37,325 nucleotides of DNA from BOKV01 sp041739225. Lineage in GTDB: Bacteria > Pseudomonadota > Alphaproteobacteria > Rhizobiales > Rhizobiaceae. Position numbers and translations under genes: made by a program. The stretch spans positions 1-37,325 of the forward strand of contig JBGSOG010000015.1 of NCBI GenBank assembly GCA_041739225.1. Direction: 5' to 3'. The notes under the pieces are model-generated. The model saw only the letters and a program-made list of their open reading frames with translations. It was not told the origin of the DNA and did not search any database. Shown piece after piece: positions 1 to 7,001 of the stretch (position 1 is its first letter; every line of letters begins with the position of its first letter).

Positions 1-72
1 GCGCTGGTGTTTCGGGGCTAGGCCGGAGCAACCCGCCATTTCAATCCTTGTGAGCGGGGAAAAGCCAGCACT
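1..72 (+). other. Window edge, possible 3' end of an upstream plus-strand gene
   Basis: Frame 1 is open from the first base to a TAG at 19-21, reading ALVFRG, so this could be the last codons of a gene that begins outside the window. Six residues are too few to identify anything. The remaining bases up to the convergent minus-strand gene show no clear terminator. Confidence 0.2.
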
Positions 73-1299
73 TCACTTCCCCACCGCAGGCAAGCATGCA
101 CCGGGGCCAAACAGGTCCGCGCGGCTGCAATAGCGCCCGACAGGGGCAAATCCGCAAATGCGGCCATCGGCGAACAGGGTTGGGAGATCAGCCTGCGGGC
201 TGTTGTCGAAATCGGGCAGGCGGACGAAGCTGCCGTCAAAATCCGCGCCGCCGTCGCGGTACAGTTGGCGCACGACCACAACGCGCGCGCCGGTAAACCA
301 ACCCCAGCCGAAATGATTGTACCCAAGCGCTACGGCCCTGGCGCGGCTGGCGGCATCTTGCGCTCCGATCAGGATGTGAACCCATCCGTCAGGCCCGGTT
401 TTGACGGCAAAATCCGCGAGGCAATTGCTGGTGCTGGTTTCGCGCAGGCCGGACAGGCAGACCGACCAATACTGCAAGCCGGGCGCTGCTTTTGGCGGGC
501 GGAAGGTGACATGGGCATAGTCCCCGAAGCTGCGGTCGAGCAGGCCGAAAGCATAAACCACATGGCGGTTGGCAAAGAATGGCGCGGATTGCGGGTGACG
601 GGCGAAAAAGCGCACCGGCCAAGGCGCGCCTGCCGAGTGCATTTCAGCGGCAAGCGCAACGATCCGCCCGATGGCTGCATCCCGGCGTTTTGACGTCGCA
701 TCGTCGGTCACTGTCTGCGGCAGGGTGAAACGGTGTTTGCACCCTGGCAGCACTGCGCCGCTTGCCGCATCGTGCAGCGTCACGACGGGTAGCGGCGTGG
801 CTTGCGCCTGCGGGAAATAAAGCCTCCAGACAAGGCCAAGACGGCGCGCACCCGGCTTGACCGAAAGACCGGCCGGGTCGCGTTCATCCTGCCGGATTTG
901 AAAAGCAAAATCGCCACCCTCGGGCGCAAATTCATGGTCCGCCAGCGCGCCAAGAATGTGGCCGGTGTCGGCATCATATACGTGAAAACTGGCATAGCGC
1001 GCCTTTGGCAATTGGCCCGAAACGCGGAATGATACCGGACTGCCATCGTGTTGCGCGTCAATCACCATGGCGTGGTAGCGCGCACCAGCCTCAGGGAAAA
1101 ACGGGATGAAATAGGGGTTGTCGGCGTCAATCCCCGGCGACCATTGCCCGGTGCAGTCGTTGCCGCCCGCACCGGCGTGACGGGTGAGCATGCCGGCCAG
1201 TTCAAAGCCCGCAACCAGCACCAATGCGGGATGCCACAGATAGACACCGACAGGCGCGATGATCAGCAATGCCAAAAGTGCAAACAGGCGACGACGCAT
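73..1299 (-). CDS. Exported/membrane-anchored protein with two DUF1214-like modules
   Basis: This 408-residue protein begins with a basic RRR stretch and a hydrophobic segment (residues about 5-35), so it is probably exported or N-terminally anchored. I do not recognise a named family with certainty. Two similar beta-rich modules are visible. The first (about 85-165) has a YASFHVYD core followed by LVWRLYFP. The second (about 275-350) has YWSVCLSG followed by VVVRQLYRD. The pattern of an aromatic-S-x-x-Y/L strand, a D/G-rich turn and a closing R-L-Y strand resembles DUF1214 domains, but this is a by-eye resemblance. Several cysteines (49, 187, 281, 293 and near the C-terminus) would suit disulfides in the periplasm. 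It is divergent from the CoA-transferase genes, with about 110 bases between them. The start is the first ATG ahead of the hydrophobic segment; no strong ribosome binding site is seen. Confidence 0.7.
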   Translation of the reverse strand: MRRRLFALLALLIIAPVGVYLWHPALVLVAGFELAGMLTRHAGAGGNDCTGQWSPGIDADNPYFIPFFPEAGARYHAMVIDAQHDGSPVSFRVSGQLPKARYASFHVYDADTGHILGALADHEFAPEGGDFAFQIRQDERDPAGLSVKPGARRLGLVWRLYFPQAQATPLPVVTLHDAASGAVLPGCKHRFTLPQTVTDDATSKRRDAAIGRIVALAAEMHSAGAPWPVRFFARHPQSAPFFANRHVVYAFGLLDRSFGDYAHVTFRPPKAAPGLQYWSVCLSGLRETSTSNCLADFAVKTGPDGWVHILIGAQDAASRARAVALGYNHFGWGWFTGARVVVVRQLYRDGGADFDGSFVRLPDFDNSPQADLPTLFADGRICGFAPVGRYCSRADLFGPGACLPAVGK

Positions 1300-1411
1300 T
1301 TGATGACACTATTCGGCAGTTTGTGGTGGGGGAAGGGGTCGCTGAATGCCTCCACAGGACTGTAACACAAAGCCGGTAGCCTGATTTTCAGGAACAATTG
1401 CGGGGGGTGCG

Positions 1412-2065
1412 ATGCGGCGGGCAATCAAGGTGGCGCAGGCTGCGGAAATGGTGGGCGACGGCGCGATGGTGCTGATCGGCGGGTTCATGGGCGTCGGCTC
1501 GCCGCACCGGCTGATTGATGCGCTGGTGGCGCGGGGGGCAAAGGACCTCACAATCGTCGCCAACGATACGGCCATGCCGGGGACCGGGATCGGCAAGCTG
1601 ATCACGGCCAATGCCGTGCGCAGGCTCGTGTGCTCGCACATCGGCCTCAACCCGGAAACGCAGAAGAAGATGATTTCCGGCGAGATCGAGGTGGAACTGG
1701 TGCCACAAGGCACGCTGGTGGAGCGCATTCGCGCCGGAGGTGTTGGCCTTGGCGGTGTGCTGACGGCTACCGGGCTCGACACGCCGGTGGAAGAGGGCAA
1801 GCAGATCGTCGAAATCGACGGCAAGCGTTTTCTGGTGGAAAAGCCGATCAAGGGTGACTTTGCGCTGATCGCCGCCCGGCAAGCCGATTATGTCGGCAAT
1901 CTCGAATACTCGCTGACCGCTCACAACTTCAACCCAATAATGGCATTGGCCGCAACAACAGTGATCGCCGAACCGAACCACATTGTGCCAGTCGGCGTCA
2001 TCCCGCCCGATGCGGTGAAAACGCCGGGAATTCTGGTCGACTACCTGCTGGAAAGGGCTGCATGA
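1412..2065 (+). CDS. atoD: 3-oxoacid/acetoacetate CoA-transferase, subunit A
   Basis: This is the 217-residue alpha subunit of a family I CoA-transferase of the AtoD/ScoA type. The enzyme moves CoA between a short-chain acyl-CoA or succinyl-CoA and a free acid such as acetoacetate. The glycine-rich GGFMGVGSP motif near residues 27-35 and the PQGTLVERIRAGG / GLGGVLTATG stretch are typical of the CoA-binding subunit, and the length fits. A G-rich stretch lies just before the ATG. Its TGA overlaps the start of the beta subunit (ATGA), so the two are translationally coupled, as expected for a heteromeric enzyme. The exact substrate (acetoacetate, 3-oxoadipate, butyrate) cannot be read from sequence; with no pca genes nearby, an acetoacetate or short-chain fatty-acid role is the simplest inference. 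Confidence 0.9.
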   Translation: MRRAIKVAQAAEMVGDGAMVLIGGFMGVGSPHRLIDALVARGAKDLTIVANDTAMPGTGIGKLITANAVRRLVCSHIGLNPETQKKMISGEIEVELVPQGTLVERIRAGGVGLGGVLTATGLDTPVEEGKQIVEIDGKRFLVEKPIKGDFALIAARQADYVGNLEYSLTAHNFNPIMALAATTVIAEPNHIVPVGVIPPDAVKTPGILVDYLLERAA

Positions 2066-2718
2066 TGGACGCCAAGGAACTCATCGCCCGCCGGGTGGCA
2101 CTGGAAGTGAAAGACGGGATGCTGGTCAATCTGGGCATCGGCCTGCCTTCGATGGTTGCGAACCATTTGCCAAAAGACGTGAATGTGTTTTTCCAGGCCG
2201 AGAACGGCGTCATCGGCCTTGGCGCACGCCCACCCGAAGGCATGGAAGAGCGCGACCTGACCGATGCAGGCGGCGGCTTTGTCACCGCTGTTCCCGGCGC
2301 CGCCTCGATCGACAGTGCCATGAGCTTTGGCATCATCCGTGGCGGCCATCTCGACATGACGGTGCTGGGCGGTCTGCAAGTTGACGAGCGCGGCTACCTC
2401 GCCAACTGGACGGTGCCCGGCAAAATGGTGCCCGGCATGGGCGGCGCGATGGATCTGGTGGCGGGTGCCAAGCGCGTGGTGGTGGCGATGACGCACACCG
2501 CCAAGGGCGAGGCCAAGATCGTGCCGCTTTGCACGCTGCCGCTGACGGCGGCGCGCCGGGTTACGCTGGTTGTCACCGAACTGGCGGTCATCGAGCCGGT
2601 GGAAGGCGGACTGCGGCTGGTCGAACGCGCGCCGGGCGTCAGCGTTGAAGAAATCCGCGCTGCCACAGCTGCAAGCCTGATTGTCGAGGGCGACGTGCCA
2701 GAGATGCAACTGGGGTAG
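2062..2718 (+). CDS. atoA: 3-oxoacid/acetoacetate CoA-transferase, subunit B
   Basis: This is the beta subunit (218 residues) of the same CoA-transferase. It carries the catalytic glutamate in an ENG motif (E47-N48-G49, within QAENGVIGLG); in this family that Glu forms the glutamyl-CoA thioester intermediate. GIGLPS near residues 25-30 and the GGLQVD and MGGAMDL segments also match the family. The start overlaps the alpha-subunit stop by four bases; a second ATG follows immediately (2065), so initiation could be at either. Length is normal and the gene looks intact. Confidence 0.9.
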   Translation: MMDAKELIARRVALEVKDGMLVNLGIGLPSMVANHLPKDVNVFFQAENGVIGLGARPPEGMEERDLTDAGGGFVTAVPGAASIDSAMSFGIIRGGHLDMTVLGGLQVDERGYLANWTVPGKMVPGMGGAMDLVAGAKRVVVAMTHTAKGEAKIVPLCTLPLTAARRVTLVVTELAVIEPVEGGLRLVERAPGVSVEEIRAATAASLIVEGDVPEMQLG

Positions 2719-2724
2719 GGGGGG

Positions 2725-2952
2725 TCACTGCCTGACTGCGTTGGCGAATTCTTCTGCCGAAAGCGTGCCGTTGGCGTCGGTGTCGAGCGAAAGGAACTGG
2801 TCCTCCGTCCATGGCAATCCGGCGGCATTGGCTTCTTCCAGCGTCACCTGCTGGTCGGCGTCGGTGTCGGCTGTCTTGAAATCCTGCGCATTTGCGCTGG
2901 ATGCCGCGAAAATGAGGGATGCCGTGATGGCGGCGGCGATGATGGATTTCAT
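2725..2952 (-). CDS. Small exported EF-hand calcium-binding protein
   Basis: This 75-residue protein has a classic signal peptide (MKS, hydrophobic stretch, SSANA just before residue 23) followed by two EF-hand loops. The first loop is D-T-D-A-D at about residues 29-33 with a closing Glu near 40. The second is D-T-D-A-N-G at about 57-62, closing with Glu at 67/68. The ATG at 2952 is chosen over longer upstream possibilities because AGGAGG lies just ahead of it and the signal peptide starts there. It is probably a periplasmic calcium-responsive protein; many Hyphomicrobiales carry such short EF-hand proteins of unknown role. It ends a few bases from the convergent atoA stop. Confidence 0.8.
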   Translation of the reverse strand: MKSIIAAAITASLIFAASSANAQDFKTADTDADQQVTLEEANAAGLPWTEDQFLSLDTDANGTLSAEEFANAVRQ

Positions 2953-3055
2953 GGGTTTTCCTCCTGCCGCATTCTTTGGAAATATCTGGCGGCCTGTGCA
3001 AGCTTGTTGCAGGAACATGGCATGAAAATGGGTGGGTTGCCAAACCGGGTTCAAC

Positions 3056-3082
3056 AAAAAACCGGCAGCTTTCGCTGCCGGT
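3056..3082 (-). terminator. Rho-independent terminator of the 55-residue membrane protein gene
   Basis: A perfect 9-bp stem ACCGGCAGC / GCTGCCGGT with a TTTC loop (3061-3082) is followed, reading on the minus strand, by five Ts (AAAAA at 3056-3060). It lies about 20 bases beyond the stop of the minus-strand gene ending at 3105. Confidence 0.85.
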
Positions 3083-3104
3083 CCATAAACTTGGCGAGTA
3101 TGGA

Positions 3105-3272
3105 TCAAAGACCCTTCAGCAAATTGCCTGCTGCCAGCACGAGGAAGCCAGCCAGCGCCCAGTGGAACGCCTCAAGGCCAAGGCTGACGCCTGCATAGCG
3201 GGTGGCTATGCCGATCACAGCCAGTACCACTGCAACAATGAAAACAATCAGGGTTGGTGCACTCAGATTCAT
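3105..3272 (-). CDS. Small membrane protein with two transmembrane segments
   Basis: This 55-residue hydrophobic protein starts MNLSAPTL. Two membrane segments are visible (about residues 7-25 and 33-51) separated by a short loop with R-Y and a G-V-S turn. The ATG at 3272 is preceded by an AGAGAGAGAA stretch that can act as a ribosome binding site; upstream in-frame codons lack one and would spoil the hydrophobic start. I do not recognise a named family. It is monocistronic, with its own strong terminator. Confidence 0.7.
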   Translation of the reverse strand: MNLSAPTLIVFIVAVVLAVIGIATRYAGVSLGLEAFHWALAGFLVLAAGNLLKGL

Positions 3273-3456
3273 GGTTCTCTCTCTCTTTGAACAAACAAAA
3301 GGAATTTCCAGCCAGCCTGCGGCGGAGTTGAACATTCCTGTTTGCGTTTTCCCGGCTTTTCTCCCGTGGCCGCGCTGCCGGTGAATCGTGCGACGCTGTC
3401 AGCCTACTACTTTGGTTGGAGGCTGAACAGGTTGCCGGTTCATTTCGCAAATTTGT

Positions 3457-3867
3457 TCATTTCGCCAATTTGTTCGTTTCGGGGATTGGCGTGGGCTGCC
3501 CCATGGCATCGAGGGCGACCATGACGAAACTGGCATGCGTCACCATTTCACGGCGGGTGGTGAGATAGCGTTGCGCCCAGGCTTCCACTTGCAGAACCAT
3601 CGATGTGCGTCCGACCTTCTCAATGGAGGTATGGATCGACAGGGTATCGCCGATTTTCACCGGTTGGCGAAACGACATCTGGTTGACCGCTGCCGTCACC
3701 ACGCGTCCGCCGGCCCGTTCAGCCGCGCGGATGCCGCAAGCCAGGTCCATCTGTGCCATCACCCAGCCACCGAAAATGTCTCCGGCCGCATTGGCATCGG
3801 CCGGCATGGCGAGGGTTTGCAGGGTGAGTGCGCCCGAAGGAACGGTTTTTGCCGGTTTCTCGTTCAT
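3457..3867 (-). CDS. yciA: Acyl-CoA thioesterase, YciA-type hot-dog fold
   Basis: This 136-residue single hot-dog-domain thioesterase hydrolyses acyl-CoA to free acid and CoA in the cytoplasm. The stretch LQTLAMPADANAAGDIFGGW (about residues 16-35), followed by MAQMD, is the YciA/acyl-CoA hydrolase signature: the A-D-x-N-x-x-G-D-I-F-G-G-W block contains the catalytic Asp region and start of the long central helix. A later FRQPVKIGD segment is also typical. GGAG lies about 9 bases before the ATG. Length is normal. Its neighbourhood with two CoA-transferases suggests a shared theme of short-chain CoA handling, but it is a single gene and not in an operon with them. Confidence 0.9.
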   Translation of the reverse strand: MNEKPAKTVPSGALTLQTLAMPADANAAGDIFGGWVMAQMDLACGIRAAERAGGRVVTAAVNQMSFRQPVKIGDTLSIHTSIEKVGRTSMVLQVEAWAQRYLTTRREMVTHASFVMVALDAMGQPTPIPETNKLAK

Positions 3868-4011
3868 TCAATTGCTCCGCTTTGGCAGCATGGCGGTCAT
3901 GGCGAGCCGCATATCTTTCATTTGCAATCCGCTAGAGTTGGGATAACCTTTTGGCAAGGGCGAAACTGGCGGCGAGGCGTTGTAGCCGGACGCCGCAAAC
4001 AGGAGCTAAGA

Positions 4012-4455
4012 ATGCGTACCGACATGATTTCCAGAATTTCTGCTGCGGCGTTGGCGGCAACAGCGTTTGCGGCGACAGCCGTCCCGGCAAATGCCACCCA
4101 TGAAATCGGCCATGCCATTTTGGGCGGCATCATCGGCGGCGTCATTGGTGGTGCGATCGGCAATGCCGTCTCGAACGGTCAAAACCATTGTCACGACGGT
4201 CTGGGTTGCCACTCGCATGGCGGTGCAAACCAGTACCACTACCACGACGCATACGGCAACATTCTATACCAGCAGCCAGTGCAGCAGCAGCGCCGCGTGA
4301 TCATCCAGCAAGCACCGGTGTATCAGGGCGGCGGATATTCCAACGCGCACTACCAGTGGTGCGCCTCCAAGTACCGCTCATATGACGCAGGTTCCAACTC
4401 CTATCAGCCTTATGGCGCCCCGCGCCGGCTGTGCCGGTCGCCTTACGGCGGCTAG
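4012..4455 (+). CDS. Exported BA14K-family protein with glycine zipper and His-rich segment
   Basis: This 147-residue exported protein has an N-terminal signal peptide ending near ANA (about residue 28), then a glycine-zipper stretch (GGIIGGVIGGAIG), a His-rich segment (HCHDGLGCHSH ... YHYHD) and a C-terminal block with WCASKYRSYD and YGAPRRLC. The C-terminal W-C-x-x-(K/R)-Y-R-S-Y-D motif is the hallmark of the BA14K family, known from a Brucella immunoreactive lectin-like protein. AGGAG lies 7 bases ahead of the ATG. The His/Cys-rich part could bind metal, which is inference only. It is followed by a second small exported protein sharing the glycine-zipper feature. Confidence 0.8.
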   Translation: MRTDMISRISAAALAATAFAATAVPANATHEIGHAILGGIIGGVIGGAIGNAVSNGQNHCHDGLGCHSHGGANQYHYHDAYGNILYQQPVQQQRRVIIQQAPVYQGGGYSNAHYQWCASKYRSYDAGSNSYQPYGAPRRLCRSPYGG

Positions 4456-4525
4456 GGAGCGGAAAAAGACAGGAAAACTCTACGGCAACCATCCGGGACA
4501 GGCCGGACTTGAAGGAGAAAACAGC

Positions 4526-4891
4526 ATGGCACGTCATGGCGTTCATCGTTCAAAGGCAATTGCCCGGGTGGCAAGCCAGCAAAGCAATGGCTGGATGTGG
4601 AAACTGGCCATTGCAGCTTTTGTCACGCTTGCGCTGACATTTGCATTTACTGCCAACCGTGCGCATGCCGGCGGCAAATATCTGGCCGGAGCAATTGTCG
4701 GCGGCATTGTCGCCGGGGCGATCATTCATCATGCGCACAAGCATCACCACAAGAGCTATCGTGTGGTTCGTCACCGCCCGCATTATGTGCACAAGCCGGT
4801 GCGGGTGGTGCGCTACCACCGCCCGGTTCATGTGTATCAGCCGGTGATTGTTGTGCCTTTGCCGTATTTCGGGGTCCGTCACGGCTGGTAA
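4526..4891 (+). CDS. Exported glycine-zipper, His-rich protein
   Basis: This 121-residue protein has an N-terminal extension, a hydrophobic segment (about 24-43) ending in AHA, then GGKYLAGAIVGGIVAGAII, a run of histidines (HHAHKHHHK) and repeated V-x-x-H-R-P / V-R-Y-H-R-P units. It is very basic and probably periplasmic or envelope-associated. GAAGGAG lies about 9 bases before the ATG. It shares the GGK-x-L ... GG-x-VAGAII block with the minus-strand gene at 6032-6310, so the two are probably distant paralogues. No function can be assigned; binding of metals or anionic envelope polymers is only a guess from composition. Confidence 0.7.
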   Translation: MARHGVHRSKAIARVASQQSNGWMWKLAIAAFVTLALTFAFTANRAHAGGKYLAGAIVGGIVAGAIIHHAHKHHHKSYRVVRHRPHYVHKPVRVVRYHRPVHVYQPVIVVPLPYFGVRHGW

Positions 4892-5041
4892 TTGGTTTGT
4901 TCGCGAAAGCGTGAAGGCCCATTTCCGCGCAATGTGACGGTATGCACAGTTCAGGCCACATTCATGTGGTCCATGGCATTTGAGTATCCGTAAAGCTGCC
5001 AGAACGCGCAATGCAGCGCTGTGCCCACCAAGGAGAGAAAC

Positions 5042-5635
5042 ATGTCAGCCATTTTCAGTCCGGCGAAAGCCGCAGTCGCAGCCATGCTGCTTGTCGGCTT
5101 CGTCCACGCAGGGCCTGCCTTTGCCGCCGGTGAAACCGACACTTCAACCACCACTACCGAGGCGCCCGCACCCAAGTGCAAGGATGGCCAGGTTTGGGAT
5201 CCAAACGCTGCAACCTTGTTTGGCAAGGGCAAGTGCGTGGAGTCGGCGGACATCAAGAAACCTGCCCCGGAAAAGCAGTCGATGATTTATAACTACGGCA
5301 AGTCACTGGCCAAGTCGGGCGAGTATGATCAAGCCATCCGTGTGCTGGCGCTGGCTCCGGACCAGAACGATCCACGCGTGTTGAACTATCTTGGCTATTC
5401 GCACCGCAAGCTGGGCAAGATGGACGAGGCACTGACCTATTATCAGGCGGCCATTGCGCAGAACCCGGATTTCAGCCTGGTGCGGGAATATCTGGGTGAA
5501 GCCTATATCCAGCTTGGCCAGCTTGAGCAGGCGCGTGCGCAGCTGACGCAGATCGAACGCATCTGTGGCGGGCGGACCTGTGGCGAGTACGGCCAATTGG
5601 CAAAGCTGATCGTTGACAGCCAAAGCACGAATTGA
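5042..5635 (+). CDS. Exported tetratricopeptide-repeat protein
   Basis: This 197-residue protein has a signal peptide (cleavage near AFA-AG, about residue 28), a Thr-rich linker (TDTSTTTTEAPAP), a short Cys pair region (KCKDGQ ... KGKC) and then TPR helices from about 75 to 170. YLGYSHRKLGKMDEALTYYQ and YLGEAYIQLGQLEQARAQL are clear TPR units. The C-terminus has another Cys pair (ICGGRTC). AAGGAGA lies just upstream of this ATG, which is why it is chosen over an earlier in-frame one. It is a periplasmic protein-protein interaction scaffold whose partner is unknown. A strong terminator follows. Confidence 0.85.
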   Translation: MSAIFSPAKAAVAAMLLVGFVHAGPAFAAGETDTSTTTTEAPAPKCKDGQVWDPNAATLFGKGKCVESADIKKPAPEKQSMIYNYGKSLAKSGEYDQAIRVLALAPDQNDPRVLNYLGYSHRKLGKMDEALTYYQAAIAQNPDFSLVREYLGEAYIQLGQLEQARAQLTQIERICGGRTCGEYGQLAKLIVDSQSTN

Positions 5636-5655
5636 GGCGATTGTTGCGAATTGCG

Positions 5656-5681
5656 AAAACCCCGCCTCGGCGGGGTTTTTT
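5656..5681 (+). terminator. Rho-independent terminator after the TPR gene
   Basis: A 7-bp GC stem CCCCGCC / GGCGGGG with a two-base apex, flanked by AAAA on the left and TTTTTT on the right (5676-5681). It lies about 20 bases after the TPR gene stop. The flanking As would also allow weaker termination on the other strand. Confidence 0.9.
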
Positions 5682-5867
5682 GTTGCCCGAAATTTTCATT
5701 GCCCCAAACAAGTCCGGCCCCGCTGGCCTTGGTCATCAGGGGCGTTGAATGACCAGGGCAGCGGAGCCGGGGAATTTCCGCCTGCGCATTCGGGGCGTGA
5801 TTGCGCAGGGGCAATGGGAAAGGTGAGTGAATAGGGAGTAGGGAGTAGGCAATGGCAGGCCCTCGTC

Positions 5868-6010
5868 ACCCTCCCCCTTGAGGGGAGGGTCGGACCGCAG
5901 ATCCGGGGTGGGGGTATTTCCTTGGCTCGCTTTGCTTGCGACCCCCACCCTCAATCTTGCCGGGGCGAGCCACGTGTCTCGCCCGTCCTTCGGACCCCCC
6001 GCAAGGGGGG
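5868..6010. repeat. Hairpin-rich intergenic repeat block
   Basis: This non-coding stretch between the TPR gene terminator and the 3' end of the minus-strand gene at 6032 contains three perfect inverted repeats. They are ACCCTCCCC / GGGGAGGGT (5868-5890, 5-base loop), GGGTGGGGGT / ACCCCCACCC (5906-5950, 25-base loop) and CCCCCC-GCAA-GGGGGG (5995-6010). A seven-base tandem GGGAGTA lies just before it (about 5834-5847). The G/C-run style is that of dispersed palindromic repeats common between genes in Hyphomicrobiales. No open frame with coding character is present; 5682-5867 otherwise shows nothing I can name. Confidence 0.6.
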
Positions 6011-6031
6011 AGAGGGGCACTGTGCCGCTTG

Positions 6032-6310
6032 TTAGCCGCAGACCTGCACCTTCTGGAACATCTTGTTGCCGTAGTAATCGTAGCCGACGAACTGCTTTTC
6101 CCACCAGCACTTCTGCTGATAAACGACGCCGTAGCCATTGTTGTAGCCATAGGCATGGCTGTTGGCGGCGTGGCTGATAATCGCTCCGGCGACGAAACCG
6201 CCAAGGAGGGCTGCGCCAAGCTGCTTGCCGCCGGCATTGGCCGGAGAAGCGGAAGAGGCTGCGACAAGGGCGATGGCTGCTGCTGCTGCGATGGTGCGAA
6301 TGCGGGTCAT
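6032..6310 (-). CDS. Small exported glycine-zipper protein
   Basis: This 92-residue protein has a clear signal peptide (MTRIRTIAAAAAIALVAASS..., ending ANA near residue 26), a glycine-zipper block (GGKQLGAALLGGFVAGAII) and a Tyr/Trp-rich C-terminus with two cysteines (KCWWEKQFVGYDYYG ... VCG). It is probably envelope-located. The zipper block resembles that of the plus-strand protein at 4526-4891. Its stop lies next to the hairpin-rich repeat, which may act as its 3' end. Function is unknown. Confidence 0.7.
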   Translation of the reverse strand: MTRIRTIAAAAAIALVAASSASPANAGGKQLGAALLGGFVAGAIISHAANSHAYGYNNGYGVVYQQKCWWEKQFVGYDYYGNKMFQKVQVCG

Positions 6311-6533
6311 TGTTTCGGTCCTTTGATGCCGGCGCCAGCTTGATCGGAAAAGTCTGCAACTTTTCCGGCTGGAGCCGTGGGTTCAGCCGGTCCTCCCGGC
6401 CATTTTTCCGGCCGGGGCCGGTAGTTCGGTGGGTGGTGTTCCCGTTCCGATGATCAACAGATAGACCGCATTTGCCACGGCGTATGTGCATTCAAGCACG
6501 CCGCGATGCACATGGACAGTTTGAAGCTGATTT

Positions 6534-6899
6534 TCATTCGGCGCGGACAACCAGATAGCGCTGGCACGTACCGGACGCGCAAACGGATAGCTTCAGGCGT
6601 GCCTGGCCATTCAGCTGGACCATCACATGGTGTGGCGCGGCGGCGATTGTGGAAAATTTCACCTTGCCGTCATCGTCCTCAACGGTCAGGTTCCCGGCAG
6701 GTTCTGCGGGTAGCAAAACAGCATCAGAAAAAACCTGGACCAACATTGTGGCACCCGGCGCGACTTGCGCCTTGAAAGAAACCGTCTCGTTTCCGGCCAA
6801 TGCAGGAGGCGCCAAAAGTGCCACCAGTCCGGCCGCAAAGGCCAGTCGTGCCAAACCGGCACGGAATTCACGAAAGGAATTGAGAAAACTGGTTGCCAT
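6534..6899 (-). CDS. Hypothetical exported protein
   Basis: This 121-residue protein has an N-terminal amphipathic stretch, then a hydrophobic signal segment (about 19-35, ending ALAG), and a mature part of about 85 residues rich in beta-strand-forming residues (ETVSFKAQVAPGATMLVQVF, then RYLVVRAE at the end) with a Cys pair (CASGTC). No family is recognised. It is divergent from the aminotransferase gene. The start could also be a few codons downstream of the chosen ATG; an in-frame signal peptide supports the frame. Confidence 0.55.
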   Translation of the reverse strand: MATSFLNSFREFRAGLARLAFAAGLVALLAPPALAGNETVSFKAQVAPGATMLVQVFSDAVLLPAEPAGNLTVEDDDGKVKFSTIAAAPHHVMVQLNGQARLKLSVCASGTCQRYLVVRAE

Positions 6900-7001
6900 G
6901 CAGCAAGCATCGCAAAGGATGTGCCAATCGTGCCCCCTTGCATCGCCGCGCCATTGCCCCTAATCGTCGCGCCGTCATTTGCCAGCATCCGGAGCATTGC
7001 C

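Noticed and set aside
3535..4011. Upstream extension of the BA14K gene to an early ATG
   Set aside because: The extra residues are antisense to yciA; AGGAG and a signal peptide mark the ATG at 4012 as the real start.
6765..7001. Upstream extension of aspC
   Set aside because: It would overlap the divergent gene at 6534-6899 and adds about 79 residues absent from the family.
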